Origin: Bacteroidales bacterium
GTDB lineage: Bacteria > Bacteroidota > Bacteroidia > Bacteroidales > UBA932
Reading direction: 5' to 3'
Assembly (NCBI GenBank): GCA_016282145.1
Contig: JAEEJZ010000021.1
Location: forward strand, 51,987-115,986
Length of the DNA: 64,000 bases
Below the pieces are notes generated by a model. It was not told where the DNA came from and ran no database searches. It was given only the letters and a program-made list of their open reading frames with translations. Position 1 is the stretch's first letter; the number at the start of each line of letters is the position of its first letter. Below are positions 30,070 to 38,144 of the stretch, piece after piece. Made by a program: the position numbers and the translations under genes.

Positions 30070-31218
30070 ATGGAGATTCAAAACAGGCAGGTGCCGGTCC
30101 TGCTGCTCACCGGCTATCTGGGAAGCGGAAAGACGACGCTGCTGAACCGGATACTCGCCAATCGCAAAGGCATTCGTTTCGCCGTAATAGTCAACGATAT
30201 AGGTTCTGTCAACATCGATGCTTCGCTCATTGAGAAAGGCGGCATCGCCAGCCGTACCGACGATTCCCTCATCGCCCTGCAGAACGGCTGCATCTGCTGT
30301 ACGCTGAAAACGGACCTGATCGCGCAACTCGCCGAATTGACGCAGATGCGCAAATTCGACTATATCGTCATCGAAGCCAGCGGCATCTGCGAACCTGCGC
30401 CGATTGCCCAGACCATCAGCACCCTGCCCTCCTACGCCGACCAGTATGTTATGGGCGATATGCCCTATCTGGACTGCATCGTGACGGTGGTGGACGCCCT
30501 GCGGATGCGGGATGAATTCGACGGCGGGAAGGCGCTGGAGCGGCAGAACCTGGACGAGGACGACCTGGAGAAACTGATTATCGAGCAGGTGGAATTCTGC
30601 AACATCGTGCTGCTGAACAAGGCGGCGGAAGTCTCCGCCGAGGACCTGCGGCATCTGCGCGCGATTGTCAAGGGGATCAATCCCGGGGCGAAGGTGCTGG
30701 AATGCAATTACGGCGACATCGACCTCGACGAAATCATCTATACCGGGATGTTCGATTTTGATGCGGTGGCTACTTCCGCCGCGTGGATTGCCGCCATCGA
30801 GGGCGAGGAAGAGGAGGAAGAACCGGAGGGAGAAGCGCTCGAATACGGCATCCAGACCTACGTCTATACCCGCCGGAAACCCTTTGACTTCGGGCTTTTC
30901 GACGATGCGGTCTTCCGTAAATGGCCCGGCGGTATCATCCGCGCCAAGGGGCTCTGCTGGTTTGCCGACGAGCCCGGCAAGTGCTGGCTTTTCGAGCAGG
31001 CCGGACGCCAGAAACACGTCCGCGAAGCGGGACTCTGGTACGCGATGATGCCCGCACTGGAACTGGAGGAACAGCTGGAGCGGGATGCGCAACTGCGCCG
31101 CGACTGGGATCCGGTCTATGGAGACAGGATGCAGAAAATCGTCTTCATCGGCCAGCATCTCGACACCGCTGCCATCGACGCCTTCCTGGATCGCTGCCTG
31201 GTAGATTATTCCGGCTAG
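30070..31218 (+). CDS. CobW/P47K-family GTP-binding metallochaperone
   Basis: MEIQNRQVPVLLLTGYLGSGKTTLLNRIL, Walker A; CICC motif (NGCICCTLKTDL); ORF-track start at 30010 is probably too early. Confidence 0.9.
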   Translation: MEIQNRQVPVLLLTGYLGSGKTTLLNRILANRKGIRFAVIVNDIGSVNIDASLIEKGGIASRTDDSLIALQNGCICCTLKTDLIAQLAELTQMRKFDYIVIEASGICEPAPIAQTISTLPSYADQYVMGDMPYLDCIVTVVDALRMRDEFDGGKALERQNLDEDDLEKLIIEQVEFCNIVLLNKAAEVSAEDLRHLRAIVKGINPGAKVLECNYGDIDLDEIIYTGMFDFDAVATSAAWIAAIEGEEEEEEPEGEALEYGIQTYVYTRRKPFDFGLFDDAVFRKWPGGIIRAKGLCWFADEPGKCWLFEQAGRQKHVREAGLWYAMMPALELEEQLERDAQLRRDWDPVYGDRMQKIVFIGQHLDTAAIDAFLDRCLVDYSG

Positions 31219-31247
31219 CCTCCCCCCCGGATTGTATCTTTTACAAA

Positions 31248-31339
31248 GTGATGATACCCTCGATTTTTTTGACGAGGGTATCATCATTTTTGGCTATTTT
31301 TGACGGTACCCTACTCATTTTTCAAGAGGGTACGGTCAC
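31248..31339. repeat. Double-hairpin intergenic element, copy 1
   Basis: GATGATACCCTCG(N10)CGAGGGTATCATC, then TTTTGGCTATTTTTGACGG and a second TACCCT..AGGGTA stem; same layout as 59695..59782 in reverse orientation. Confidence 0.75.
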
Positions 31340-31353
31340 TCAGGAATCTGAAA

Positions 31354-31926
31354 TTACAGTGAGGAAACCAGGGTGTCGATGCGCCCGAAAACGTCATCCA
31401 CGGAACCCTCGCCGCTCACTTCGTGATAGAGTCCCCTCTCCCGGTAAAAGCGGATGAGCGGCTCGGTCTTTTCGTGGTAGGTGCGGATGCGGTTGGCGAT
31501 GATGGAATCGTCGGCATCATCGGCCCGGTTCTCCAACATCGCCCTATGCTTGATGCGCTCGTAAATGAGCTGGTCGGGGATATGGAGGGAGAGCACCGCG
31601 GTGACACTTTCACCCGAGGCTTTCAGGCGGTTTTCCAGCACTTCCGCCTGGGCGATGGTGCGCGGGAACCCGTCGAGCAGGAAGCCCTCCACGCCCTTGG
31701 CGGCATCGAAAGCGGAAAAGAGCATGTCTTCCACCATCTGGTCGGGGACGAAATTTCCCTTGTCGATGAGCTCTTCCGCCTTCTTTCCCAGCGGTGTACC
31801 GGCAGCGATTTCGTTACGCAGCAGATCCCCGGTAGAGATATGCAGCAGGTGATATTTTTCCGACATGGGAATGGCCTGGGTGCCCTTCCCCGCACCCGGA
31901 GGCCCGAAAATGATATAGTATTTCAT
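31354..31926 (-). CDS. adk: Adenylate kinase
   Basis: 190 aa; MKYYIIFGPPGAGKGTQAIPMSEKYHLLHISTGDLLRNEI, DGFPRT. Confidence 0.97.
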   Translation of the reverse strand: MKYYIIFGPPGAGKGTQAIPMSEKYHLLHISTGDLLRNEIAAGTPLGKKAEELIDKGNFVPDQMVEDMLFSAFDAAKGVEGFLLDGFPRTIAQAEVLENRLKASGESVTAVLSLHIPDQLIYERIKHRAMLENRADDADDSIIANRIRTYHEKTEPLIRFYRERGLYHEVSGEGSVDDVFGRIDTLVSSL

Positions 31927-32483
31927 TCTTCGTCCAAAACGTAGATGTCCTTGTAATTGCGGCCGATGCCGTCGTAATCGAGGCCAAAGCCGACAATGAA
32001 GCGGTTGGGAATCTCCATCCCCACATAATCGAGTTTCACGTCCTTCTTGTACACCTCAGGCTTGAGGAGCATCGTGCAGACCTTGTAGTCCGCCGCCTTC
32101 GTCTCCTTCATATAGTCGCTCAGCGCGACGATGGTGTTGCCCGTGTCCACGATGTCTTCCACGACGATGACGCGACGGCCGGAGAGGTCCGAAGTCGGTC
32201 CCAGCAGGTTCCGCACCACCCCCGTGGAAATGGTTCCGGAATAGGAGGAAAGTTTCATGGAAACCAGTTCGCAGTCAAATTCCAGACGCTTCATCAATTC
32301 AGCCGTAAAAAGCACTGAACCGTTGAGAATGCACAGGATTACCGGAATGTCGGTACAGCCCTTGAAATCCGCATTGATCTTTTCCGCCACCCCGTCTATC
32401 GCCTCACTGATGCGTTCATAGGGGATATACAAGCGGAACGACTTGTCGTAAAGCTTGATTTTATCCATTTCCAACCAACTCAT
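31923..32483 (-). CDS. hpt: Hypoxanthine phosphoribosyltransferase
   Basis: VIVVEDIVDTGNTIVAL PRPP-binding motif; start chosen at the Met downstream of a TAAATTTG box. Confidence 0.93.
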   Translation of the reverse strand: MSWLEMDKIKLYDKSFRLYIPYERISEAIDGVAEKINADFKGCTDIPVILCILNGSVLFTAELMKRLEFDCELVSMKLSSYSGTISTGVVRNLLGPTSDLSGRRVIVVEDIVDTGNTIVALSDYMKETKAADYKVCTMLLKPEVYKKDVKLDYVGMEIPNRFIVGFGLDYDGIGRNYKDIYVLDEE

Positions 32484-32565
32484 TTTGGAGGCCAAATTTA
32501 TAAAAAAATATCCATAAAAGATAAAAACGCTCGGAATTTACAAAATCAGCGCTCAACTTGCCGGA

Positions 32566-34254
32566 ATGAACTGCCTGATTACCCTAATGGAAGCCATCCT
32601 GCTGCTATGCGGAGCAGGAAGCGAAGAAGAGTTGGACGAAAGCCTTTTTGAGCGTTTCGAACGCTATTCCAGTCACCCGCTTCACCTCAATACGGCAGGC
32701 CGGAGAGCCCTGATGGAAAGCGGCCTGCTGAGCGAATACCAGATTGCCGTCCTGCTCGAACAGCGGCAACGGGCGGGCACGCTGCGTTCCTACACGGAGC
32801 TCGCGCTGCTTGACGGATTCGGGGAGCGGACTGCTGAGGCGCTGCAATTCTTCACGACCCTGGAAGGAGAAGCGCAGCGCAGCAAGGAACTGCGGGGCGA
32901 AACGCTGTTACGGGGCAGCCTGCGCATACGCGACGGAACTATCCAGGGCGCGGGCGGGACGAAAATGCAGATCGAAATCCCGGAACGGGCCGCCCTTTTC
33001 TGGGGCAGCCGCTTTTCTTATGCCGATACAAAATTCTCTCCAGGCACTTTCAATGCGGAGTATCGCGGAAAGAACGGCCGATGGAACTTGCTTGCCGGCG
33101 ATTTTCACGCCCGCTTCGGCCAGGGGCTCTGCGCCTGGAGCGGCTTTTCCCTGAGCGGATTCTCCTCCACGGGAGCCTTTCAGCGGAAAGCGCAGGGGCT
33201 TACTGCCTCCCATTCGTTTTCCGAGGCCCTGCGCGGGCTTGCCGCCAGCGGCGATGTGGGGCCGGTAACGCTGAGCGGAGGCCTCCACGTAACGGGACTC
33301 AGGGAAAGGATGGAGGGAAAGACAGACGCCAGAATCGGGCTTGGATACTGCCTGAATGCCACATATCGCTGGCGATGGGGCCATGCGGGCCTGAGTGCCG
33401 CAGGAAGGGGTTCGGCACCCACCCTTGCCGCAGACTGGCGGATGGGCGCAAAGGGCTGGGCCTGGCTCGGGGAGCTCGCCTGGGACTTCCCGGGAAAGGA
33501 TATCGCCGCGCTGACTACCCTGCTCTGGAGACCGCTTTACGGGATAGAGGCCGCGATGAACCTTCGTTACTACGGCCCGGAATTCCGAAATCCGGACGCC
33601 GGGGCTCCACGGGCCATCGGCTCCGCAAACCGGGATGAGGCCGGCGGCGCCATCGCACTCAGTTCGCCCTGGGGAACAGTCAGTTATTCGATTTTTACAA
33701 AACCCTCTTCCGGCGGGATCGGGCACAAGGCGATACTCCAGGCAGGGCACAGCTGGCACAGCGGTCCGCTGGAATGGTCGCCCTCATTGCGGAGCCTTCT
33801 CTCCTGGCGCAGCTGGAGCGGAACGCCCCTCCGGGCGGAAATCCGGGGAGACCTGGGAGTCCACTATGAAAAAGCGGCGCTGAACCTTCGATACCATACG
33901 GTCTTTTGCCGGGAACGCTCCTGGCTCTGGTACGCGGAAGCCGGCTACAGCGGCGCCTGGCTGCGCTTTACGCTGTTCAAGGTCGATCAATGGGACGATA
34001 GGATCTATGTCTATGAACGGGACCTCAGCGGCGCATTCAGCGTGCCCGCCAGTTACGGCCGCGGCTGGAGCCTCTCCCTGAGCACGAATCAGACAATCCG
34101 GGGCCGACATCTGCGGCAGCGGATCGGCTTCAAGGCCTCTTACATCCACTATTTTCCGTCGGAGGTAAAACGCAGCAGCGCCTTCGAGGGAAAAGTGCAA
34201 TATATTATAGACTGGGGATGGCGTTTTCCATCTTCGTCCCGCGGGAACCTTTGA
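32566..34254 (+). CDS. Helix-hairpin-helix-containing protein with C-terminal beta-rich (possible outer membrane barrel) region
   Basis: 562 aa; N-term HLNTAGRRALMESGLLSEYQIAVLLEQRQRAG...LLDGFGERTAEAL (HhH); C-term alternating amphipathic strands. Confidence 0.7.
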   Translation: MNCLITLMEAILLLCGAGSEEELDESLFERFERYSSHPLHLNTAGRRALMESGLLSEYQIAVLLEQRQRAGTLRSYTELALLDGFGERTAEALQFFTTLEGEAQRSKELRGETLLRGSLRIRDGTIQGAGGTKMQIEIPERAALFWGSRFSYADTKFSPGTFNAEYRGKNGRWNLLAGDFHARFGQGLCAWSGFSLSGFSSTGAFQRKAQGLTASHSFSEALRGLAASGDVGPVTLSGGLHVTGLRERMEGKTDARIGLGYCLNATYRWRWGHAGLSAAGRGSAPTLAADWRMGAKGWAWLGELAWDFPGKDIAALTTLLWRPLYGIEAAMNLRYYGPEFRNPDAGAPRAIGSANRDEAGGAIALSSPWGTVSYSIFTKPSSGGIGHKAILQAGHSWHSGPLEWSPSLRSLLSWRSWSGTPLRAEIRGDLGVHYEKAALNLRYHTVFCRERSWLWYAEAGYSGAWLRFTLFKVDQWDDRIYVYERDLSGAFSVPASYGRGWSLSLSTNQTIRGRHLRQRIGFKASYIHYFPSEVKRSSAFEGKVQYIIDWGWRFPSSSRGNL

Positions 34255-35506
34255 CCAGGATCAGGGTATCCGAAGGCGGATTCGCAGCCAGTGCGGCGGC
34301 AAGGGCCGGTGAATCGGGGTACCAGGCGGCGCGCCCGAGTCCGGCAGCGTCGAGAGCGCGCCCGAACTCCTCCCCCACGAACAGAGCCGGCGTCCCCGCA
34401 TCCGCGAGGCGCTTAACCAGTTTGAGATGCTCCTTTGCCGATGCATCGCCGAGTTCCCGCATCTCTCCGAGCAGCGCGAGTTTGCGCGGCGCACGCATCG
34501 CGAAGAAATTATCGAGCGCTACCGCCATCGACGAGGGATTGGCATTATAGGCATCGACGATGAGGGTATTGCGCTGCGTCTGCAGCATCTGCGAACGCTG
34601 ATTCGAGGGCTTGTACGCCGATATCGCCGCGAAGGCATCCGCCATCGGCACGCCGAAATAGCGGCCTACGGCGAGGGCGGCCAGTACGTTCGTTGCGTTG
34701 TAGGCGCCGACCAGGGATGTTTCGACCGTCGTTCCTTCGATGACGAGCCGCAGGAACGGATGCGCCGCGTCGGTCGGCAGGATCTGGACCCCTTCGTACT
34801 GAATTCCGTAGGACCAGACGTGGCAGGCGCATTCGCGCGCCATCTGCGTGAGGTCGGCATCATCGGCATTCAGGAAAATGACCGAACCGTCGCGCGCGGC
34901 AAGCCACTTGTAGAGTTCGCCCTTGGCGGCTTTCACCCCCTCGAAGGAGCCGAAGCCCAGCAGGTGCGCCTTGCCGACATTGGTGATCAGGCCGTAATCC
35001 GGCCGCGAGACGCGCACCAGTTTGGCGATGTCGTCCGGATGGTTCGCCCCCATCTCTATCACGGCGATCTGCGTCTGCGGCGTAATCGAGAGCAGGCTCA
35101 GGGGAACCCCGATATCATTATTGAAATTGCCCTTCGTGGCGGTGACGTTGAATTTCTTCGAGAGGACGGCGGCGATGAGTTCTTTCGTCGTCGTCTTGCC
35201 GTTCGTGCCCGTCAGGCCGATGACCGGCAGCGAACCGTCGGGCTTCACGTGCTCACGGTGATAGATGGCCAGTTCCTGGAGGGCCGTAAAAGTATCAGCT
35301 ACCTTGATGAGCCGGGGATCGTCCGGAAGGTCTGCCGCTTCATTGACGACGGCACAGGCCGCCCCTGCTTCCAGGGCTTTCATCGCATAGGCGTTCCCGT
35401 CAAAGTTCTCACCTTTCAGGGCAAAGAACATCTCGCCGCCCTGGAGCGTACGGCTGTCGGTGGCGACTACGCCCCCGCAAGCCAGATATCGTTCATAAAG
35501 TCCCAT
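34205..35506 (-). CDS. murF: UDP-N-acetylmuramoyl-tripeptide--D-alanyl-D-alanine ligase
   Basis: 433 aa; VIGLTGTNGKTTTKELIAAVLSKKFNVTATKGNFNNDIGVPLSLL. Confidence 0.96.
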   Translation of the reverse strand: MGLYERYLACGGVVATDSRTLQGGEMFFALKGENFDGNAYAMKALEAGAACAVVNEAADLPDDPRLIKVADTFTALQELAIYHREHVKPDGSLPVIGLTGTNGKTTTKELIAAVLSKKFNVTATKGNFNNDIGVPLSLLSITPQTQIAVIEMGANHPDDIAKLVRVSRPDYGLITNVGKAHLLGFGSFEGVKAAKGELYKWLAARDGSVIFLNADDADLTQMARECACHVWSYGIQYEGVQILPTDAAHPFLRLVIEGTTVETSLVGAYNATNVLAALAVGRYFGVPMADAFAAISAYKPSNQRSQMLQTQRNTLIVDAYNANPSSMAVALDNFFAMRAPRKLALLGEMRELGDASAKEHLKLVKRLADAGTPALFVGEEFGRALDAAGLGRAAWYPDSPALAAALAANPPSDTLILVKGSRGTKMENAIPSL

Positions 35507-35509
35507 ACC

Positions 35510-35944
35510 CTACTGCCGGCCCGTGCTTCCGAACCCGCCCTCACCGCGGTCAGAGGCGGAAAGTTCCTCCACGCACTCCCATTCTATGCATTCGTGCCGG
35601 GCCAGGACCAACTGGGCGATACGTTCGCCGTTCTCGATGGTAAAAGGCTCATCGGAGAGGTTGACCAGGATCACCTTCACTTCTCCGCGGTAATCCGCAT
35701 CGATGGTGCCGGGGGCATTGAGTACCGTGATGCCCTTCTTCGCCGCCAGTCCGCTGCGGGGACGGACCTGTACCTCATAACCCGCCGGAATCTCCAGAAA
35801 GAGTCCCGTGGGGACCATCGCCCGCTCCAGCGGCTTCAATACGACCGGGGCGTCCAGACAGGCCCGCACATCCATCCCGGCCGACAGCGCTGTCGCATAC
35901 GCAGGCAGTGCTCCGCCGCTCTTATTGATTACTTTAACTTTCAT
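35510..35944 (-). CDS. dut: dUTP diphosphatase
   Basis: 144 aa; [39 protein letters not shown]-term [10 protein letters not shown]. Confidence 0.97.
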   Translation of the reverse strand: MKVKVINKSGGALPAYATALSAGMDVRACLDAPVVLKPLERAMVPTGLFLEIPAGYEVQVRPRSGLAAKKGITVLNAPGTIDADYRGEVKVILVNLSDEPFTIENGERIAQLVLARHECIEWECVEELSASDRGEGGFGSTGRQ

Positions 35945-36078
35945 CGCTACTGATTTTTCACAAATTTAACATCTGTTTACCGGTTTTCAAAATCAAAATG
36001 AGGGCCGCTTGGAATTTTCCGGATTTGCTGTAACTTTGTATGGATTCAGGAATCCGGCGAATGATTAACACATCAGAT

Positions 36079-36678
36079 ATGAAAAGAATCTTATTCCTCA
36101 TTTCGGCTATTTTGCTTTCCTGGGCGGCAAATGCTCAGAATCAGTCCGTGGAGCGGGCACTGCCGAGCCCCTATTCACCTTCGGTCTATGCAGAGATTTC
36201 CAGAGGAGAATTTTTATTGAACGGACACGAACTCAACGAATGGGAGACGCGCCAGGTCATCGGTAACGAAATTTACAGCAAAACCTTTGCTCCCGCCCGC
36301 AGGCAGCGTAAAGCCGGTCTGGTTCTGACCATCGTCGGCGGCGTGACGACCGGACTCGGCGGAATCATCGCCATCGGCGGAGCGGCCGGAATGGCAGCAA
36401 CCCCCGTGAATACCTGGCAGCAGGACAGCAACGGCAGAACCCAGGACCGGCCCTATTCCTATCAACGGGATTACAGTTCGGCGCAAGCCGCCCTCCTTAC
36501 CGGCACCGGTATCTTTTTGGCCGGCAGCACGATGTTGAGCGTCGGTATCCCCCTGCTGGTCATCGGCCAGAAGCGGCTGAACTGGGTGGCAGAAGACTAT
36601 CAGGAGAAAATGGCCCGGAAGGCCAGCCTGAACCTGAGTTCCGGCAGCAACGGAGTCGGCCTTAGCCTCGCCTTCTAA
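36079..36678 (+). CDS. Hypothetical membrane/secreted protein
   Basis: Signal-like MKRILFLISAILLSWAANAQ; two Gly-rich TM segments; ORF-track start 36040 is only 1 nt from a TAACTTTG box. Confidence 0.7.
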   Translation: MKRILFLISAILLSWAANAQNQSVERALPSPYSPSVYAEISRGEFLLNGHELNEWETRQVIGNEIYSKTFAPARRQRKAGLVLTIVGGVTTGLGGIIAIGGAAGMAATPVNTWQQDSNGRTQDRPYSYQRDYSSAQAALLTGTGIFLAGSTMLSVGIPLLVIGQKRLNWVAEDYQEKMARKASLNLSSGSNGVGLSLAF

Positions 36679-36698
36679 GCTTGCCGCTACATCTCAAC

Positions 36699-37877
36699 AT
36701 GTACTTAAGCACAGGAGTGGGGATTCTTGCCCTGCTCCTGGGCTTTTTGCTTAACCGAGGAATACCCTTTCTCAAACGGCACTGCGTCCCCGTTCCGGTA
36801 ACGGGCGGACTGGTCATTTCCCTGCTCACGCTTCTGCTGTACAGCGTCTGGGATATCGAATGCGTCTTCGACGAAACCATCAAGGACTTCTGCATGACGG
36901 CCTTCTTCACCTTTGCAGGATTCCTGTGCAATATCAAAGTGGTCCGCAGTGGTGGCCGGCCCCTCTTCATTATGTTACTCTTGGTGGCCATCCTGATCCT
37001 CGCCCAGAACGCCCTGTCCATTGGACTTTCGCTCGCGATGGGACACGATACGCTGTTCGGCATGGCGACCGGCTCCATCCCTATGTGCGGAGGGCACGGC
37101 ACTTCCGCGGGCTTCTCTCCCCTGCTGGAACAGCAAGGACTTACCGGAGCCGCTTCGCTGACGATGGCGGGCGCCACCTTCGGGCTGATTGCCGGCTCGC
37201 TGCTGGGCGGACCGCTCGCCGATGCGCTGATCCGGCATCGTAAACCCGCAGACCTGGACGCGGAAAGCGAAGATGTCAGCCTCGACAGCAAGACGGACGA
37301 CAGCCCGCGCACAGGTAAGACGGGACTGATCGTCACACTGATCCTCCTGGTGGCGGCCCTGCCGCTGGGCTATCTTTTGAATGCGATTTTCGCCCGCATC
37401 GGCTTTACCGTTCCCAGCTACTTCGGCGCCCTCGTCGCCGCCGTGTTGATGCGCAATTCCGTCGGCTCCATCCCCATCGTCTCCAAGCAGATTGACGATT
37501 ACAGTGTCCGGCGCATCGCCACCGTGTTCCTTGCCCTTTTCCTGGGAATGGCGATGGCCTTCCTTCGGCTGTGGGAACTGAAGTCGATGGCCCTGCCGCT
37601 GGCCGTCATCCTGCTGTCGCAAGTGGTGCTTATGGCTCTCTATGCGATATTCGTAGCTTATCCGATGTTGGGAAAGGATTATGAAAGCGTCGTCCTGGTC
37701 AGCGGACTTTGCGGTTTCGGACTCGGCGCCACGCCCAATGCCCTGGCCAATATGGAAGCGGTCTGTGCGAAATACCGCACAGTGGTGCGTCCTTTCCTGA
37801 TCGTCCCCATCATCGGGGCGATGTTCCTGGACATCATCAATATCTCCGTCATCACCCTTCTGCTGAATATATTCTAG
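36699..37877 (+). CDS. gltS: Sodium/glutamate symporter
   Basis: Multi-TM; MCGGHGTSAGFSPLLEQQGL and GFGLGATPNALANMEAV, GltS hallmarks; start 36681 or 36699. Confidence 0.88.
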   Translation: MYLSTGVGILALLLGFLLNRGIPFLKRHCVPVPVTGGLVISLLTLLLYSVWDIECVFDETIKDFCMTAFFTFAGFLCNIKVVRSGGRPLFIMLLLVAILILAQNALSIGLSLAMGHDTLFGMATGSIPMCGGHGTSAGFSPLLEQQGLTGAASLTMAGATFGLIAGSLLGGPLADALIRHRKPADLDAESEDVSLDSKTDDSPRTGKTGLIVTLILLVAALPLGYLLNAIFARIGFTVPSYFGALVAAVLMRNSVGSIPIVSKQIDDYSVRRIATVFLALFLGMAMAFLRLWELKSMALPLAVILLSQVVLMALYAIFVAYPMLGKDYESVVLVSGLCGFGLGATPNALANMEAVCAKYRTVVRPFLIVPIIGAMFLDIINISVITLLLNIF

Positions 37878-37937
37878 AAGGAGAAGGGCCCTCCGAGTTA
37901 ATAATATCGCGGTTTTTGTGAAACGTGAGGGACCCAG

Positions 37938-37986
37938 GGGCCCTGACATTTCATTTTTTGGGCCAAAAACACAACTCTCAGGGCCC
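37938..37986. repeat. Imperfectly nested palindrome (9-bp perfect stem GGGCCCTGA/TCAGGGCCC with TTTTTTGGGCCAAAAA inside)
   Basis: Direct reading of the intergenic sequence between gltS and tRNA-Pro. Confidence 0.6.
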
Positions 37987-37988
37987 GA

Positions 37989-38017
37989 AAAAGCCGGCGG
38001 AATATCCACCGGCTTTT
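37989..38017. terminator. Intrinsic terminator (likely for the minus-strand tRNA)
   Basis: AAAAGCCGGCGGAATATCCACCGGCTTTT. Confidence 0.75.
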
Positions 38018-38025
38018 GATGTTTG

Positions 38026-38099
38026 TCGGGATGATCCGACTCGAACGGACGACCCCCACGTCCCTAACGTGATGCGCTAGCCAACTGCGCCACATCCCG
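38026..38099 (-). tRNA. tRNA-Pro (anticodon AGG, at 38063..38065)
   Basis: CGGGATG TG GCGC AGTTGGCTA GCGC A TCACG TTAGGGA CGTGG GGGTC GTCCG TTCGAGT CGGAT CATCCCG A: full cloverleaf with C1-G72 and A73 as in bacterial tRNA-Pro. Confidence 0.88.
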
Positions 38100-38144
38100 A
38101 ACAAAGTGGCTGCAAAGATAACGCTTTTTTGGTGAAAACAAAAA

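Noticed and set aside
37898-38104. 68-aa minus-strand ORF
   Set aside because: Runs through tRNA-Pro and its terminator
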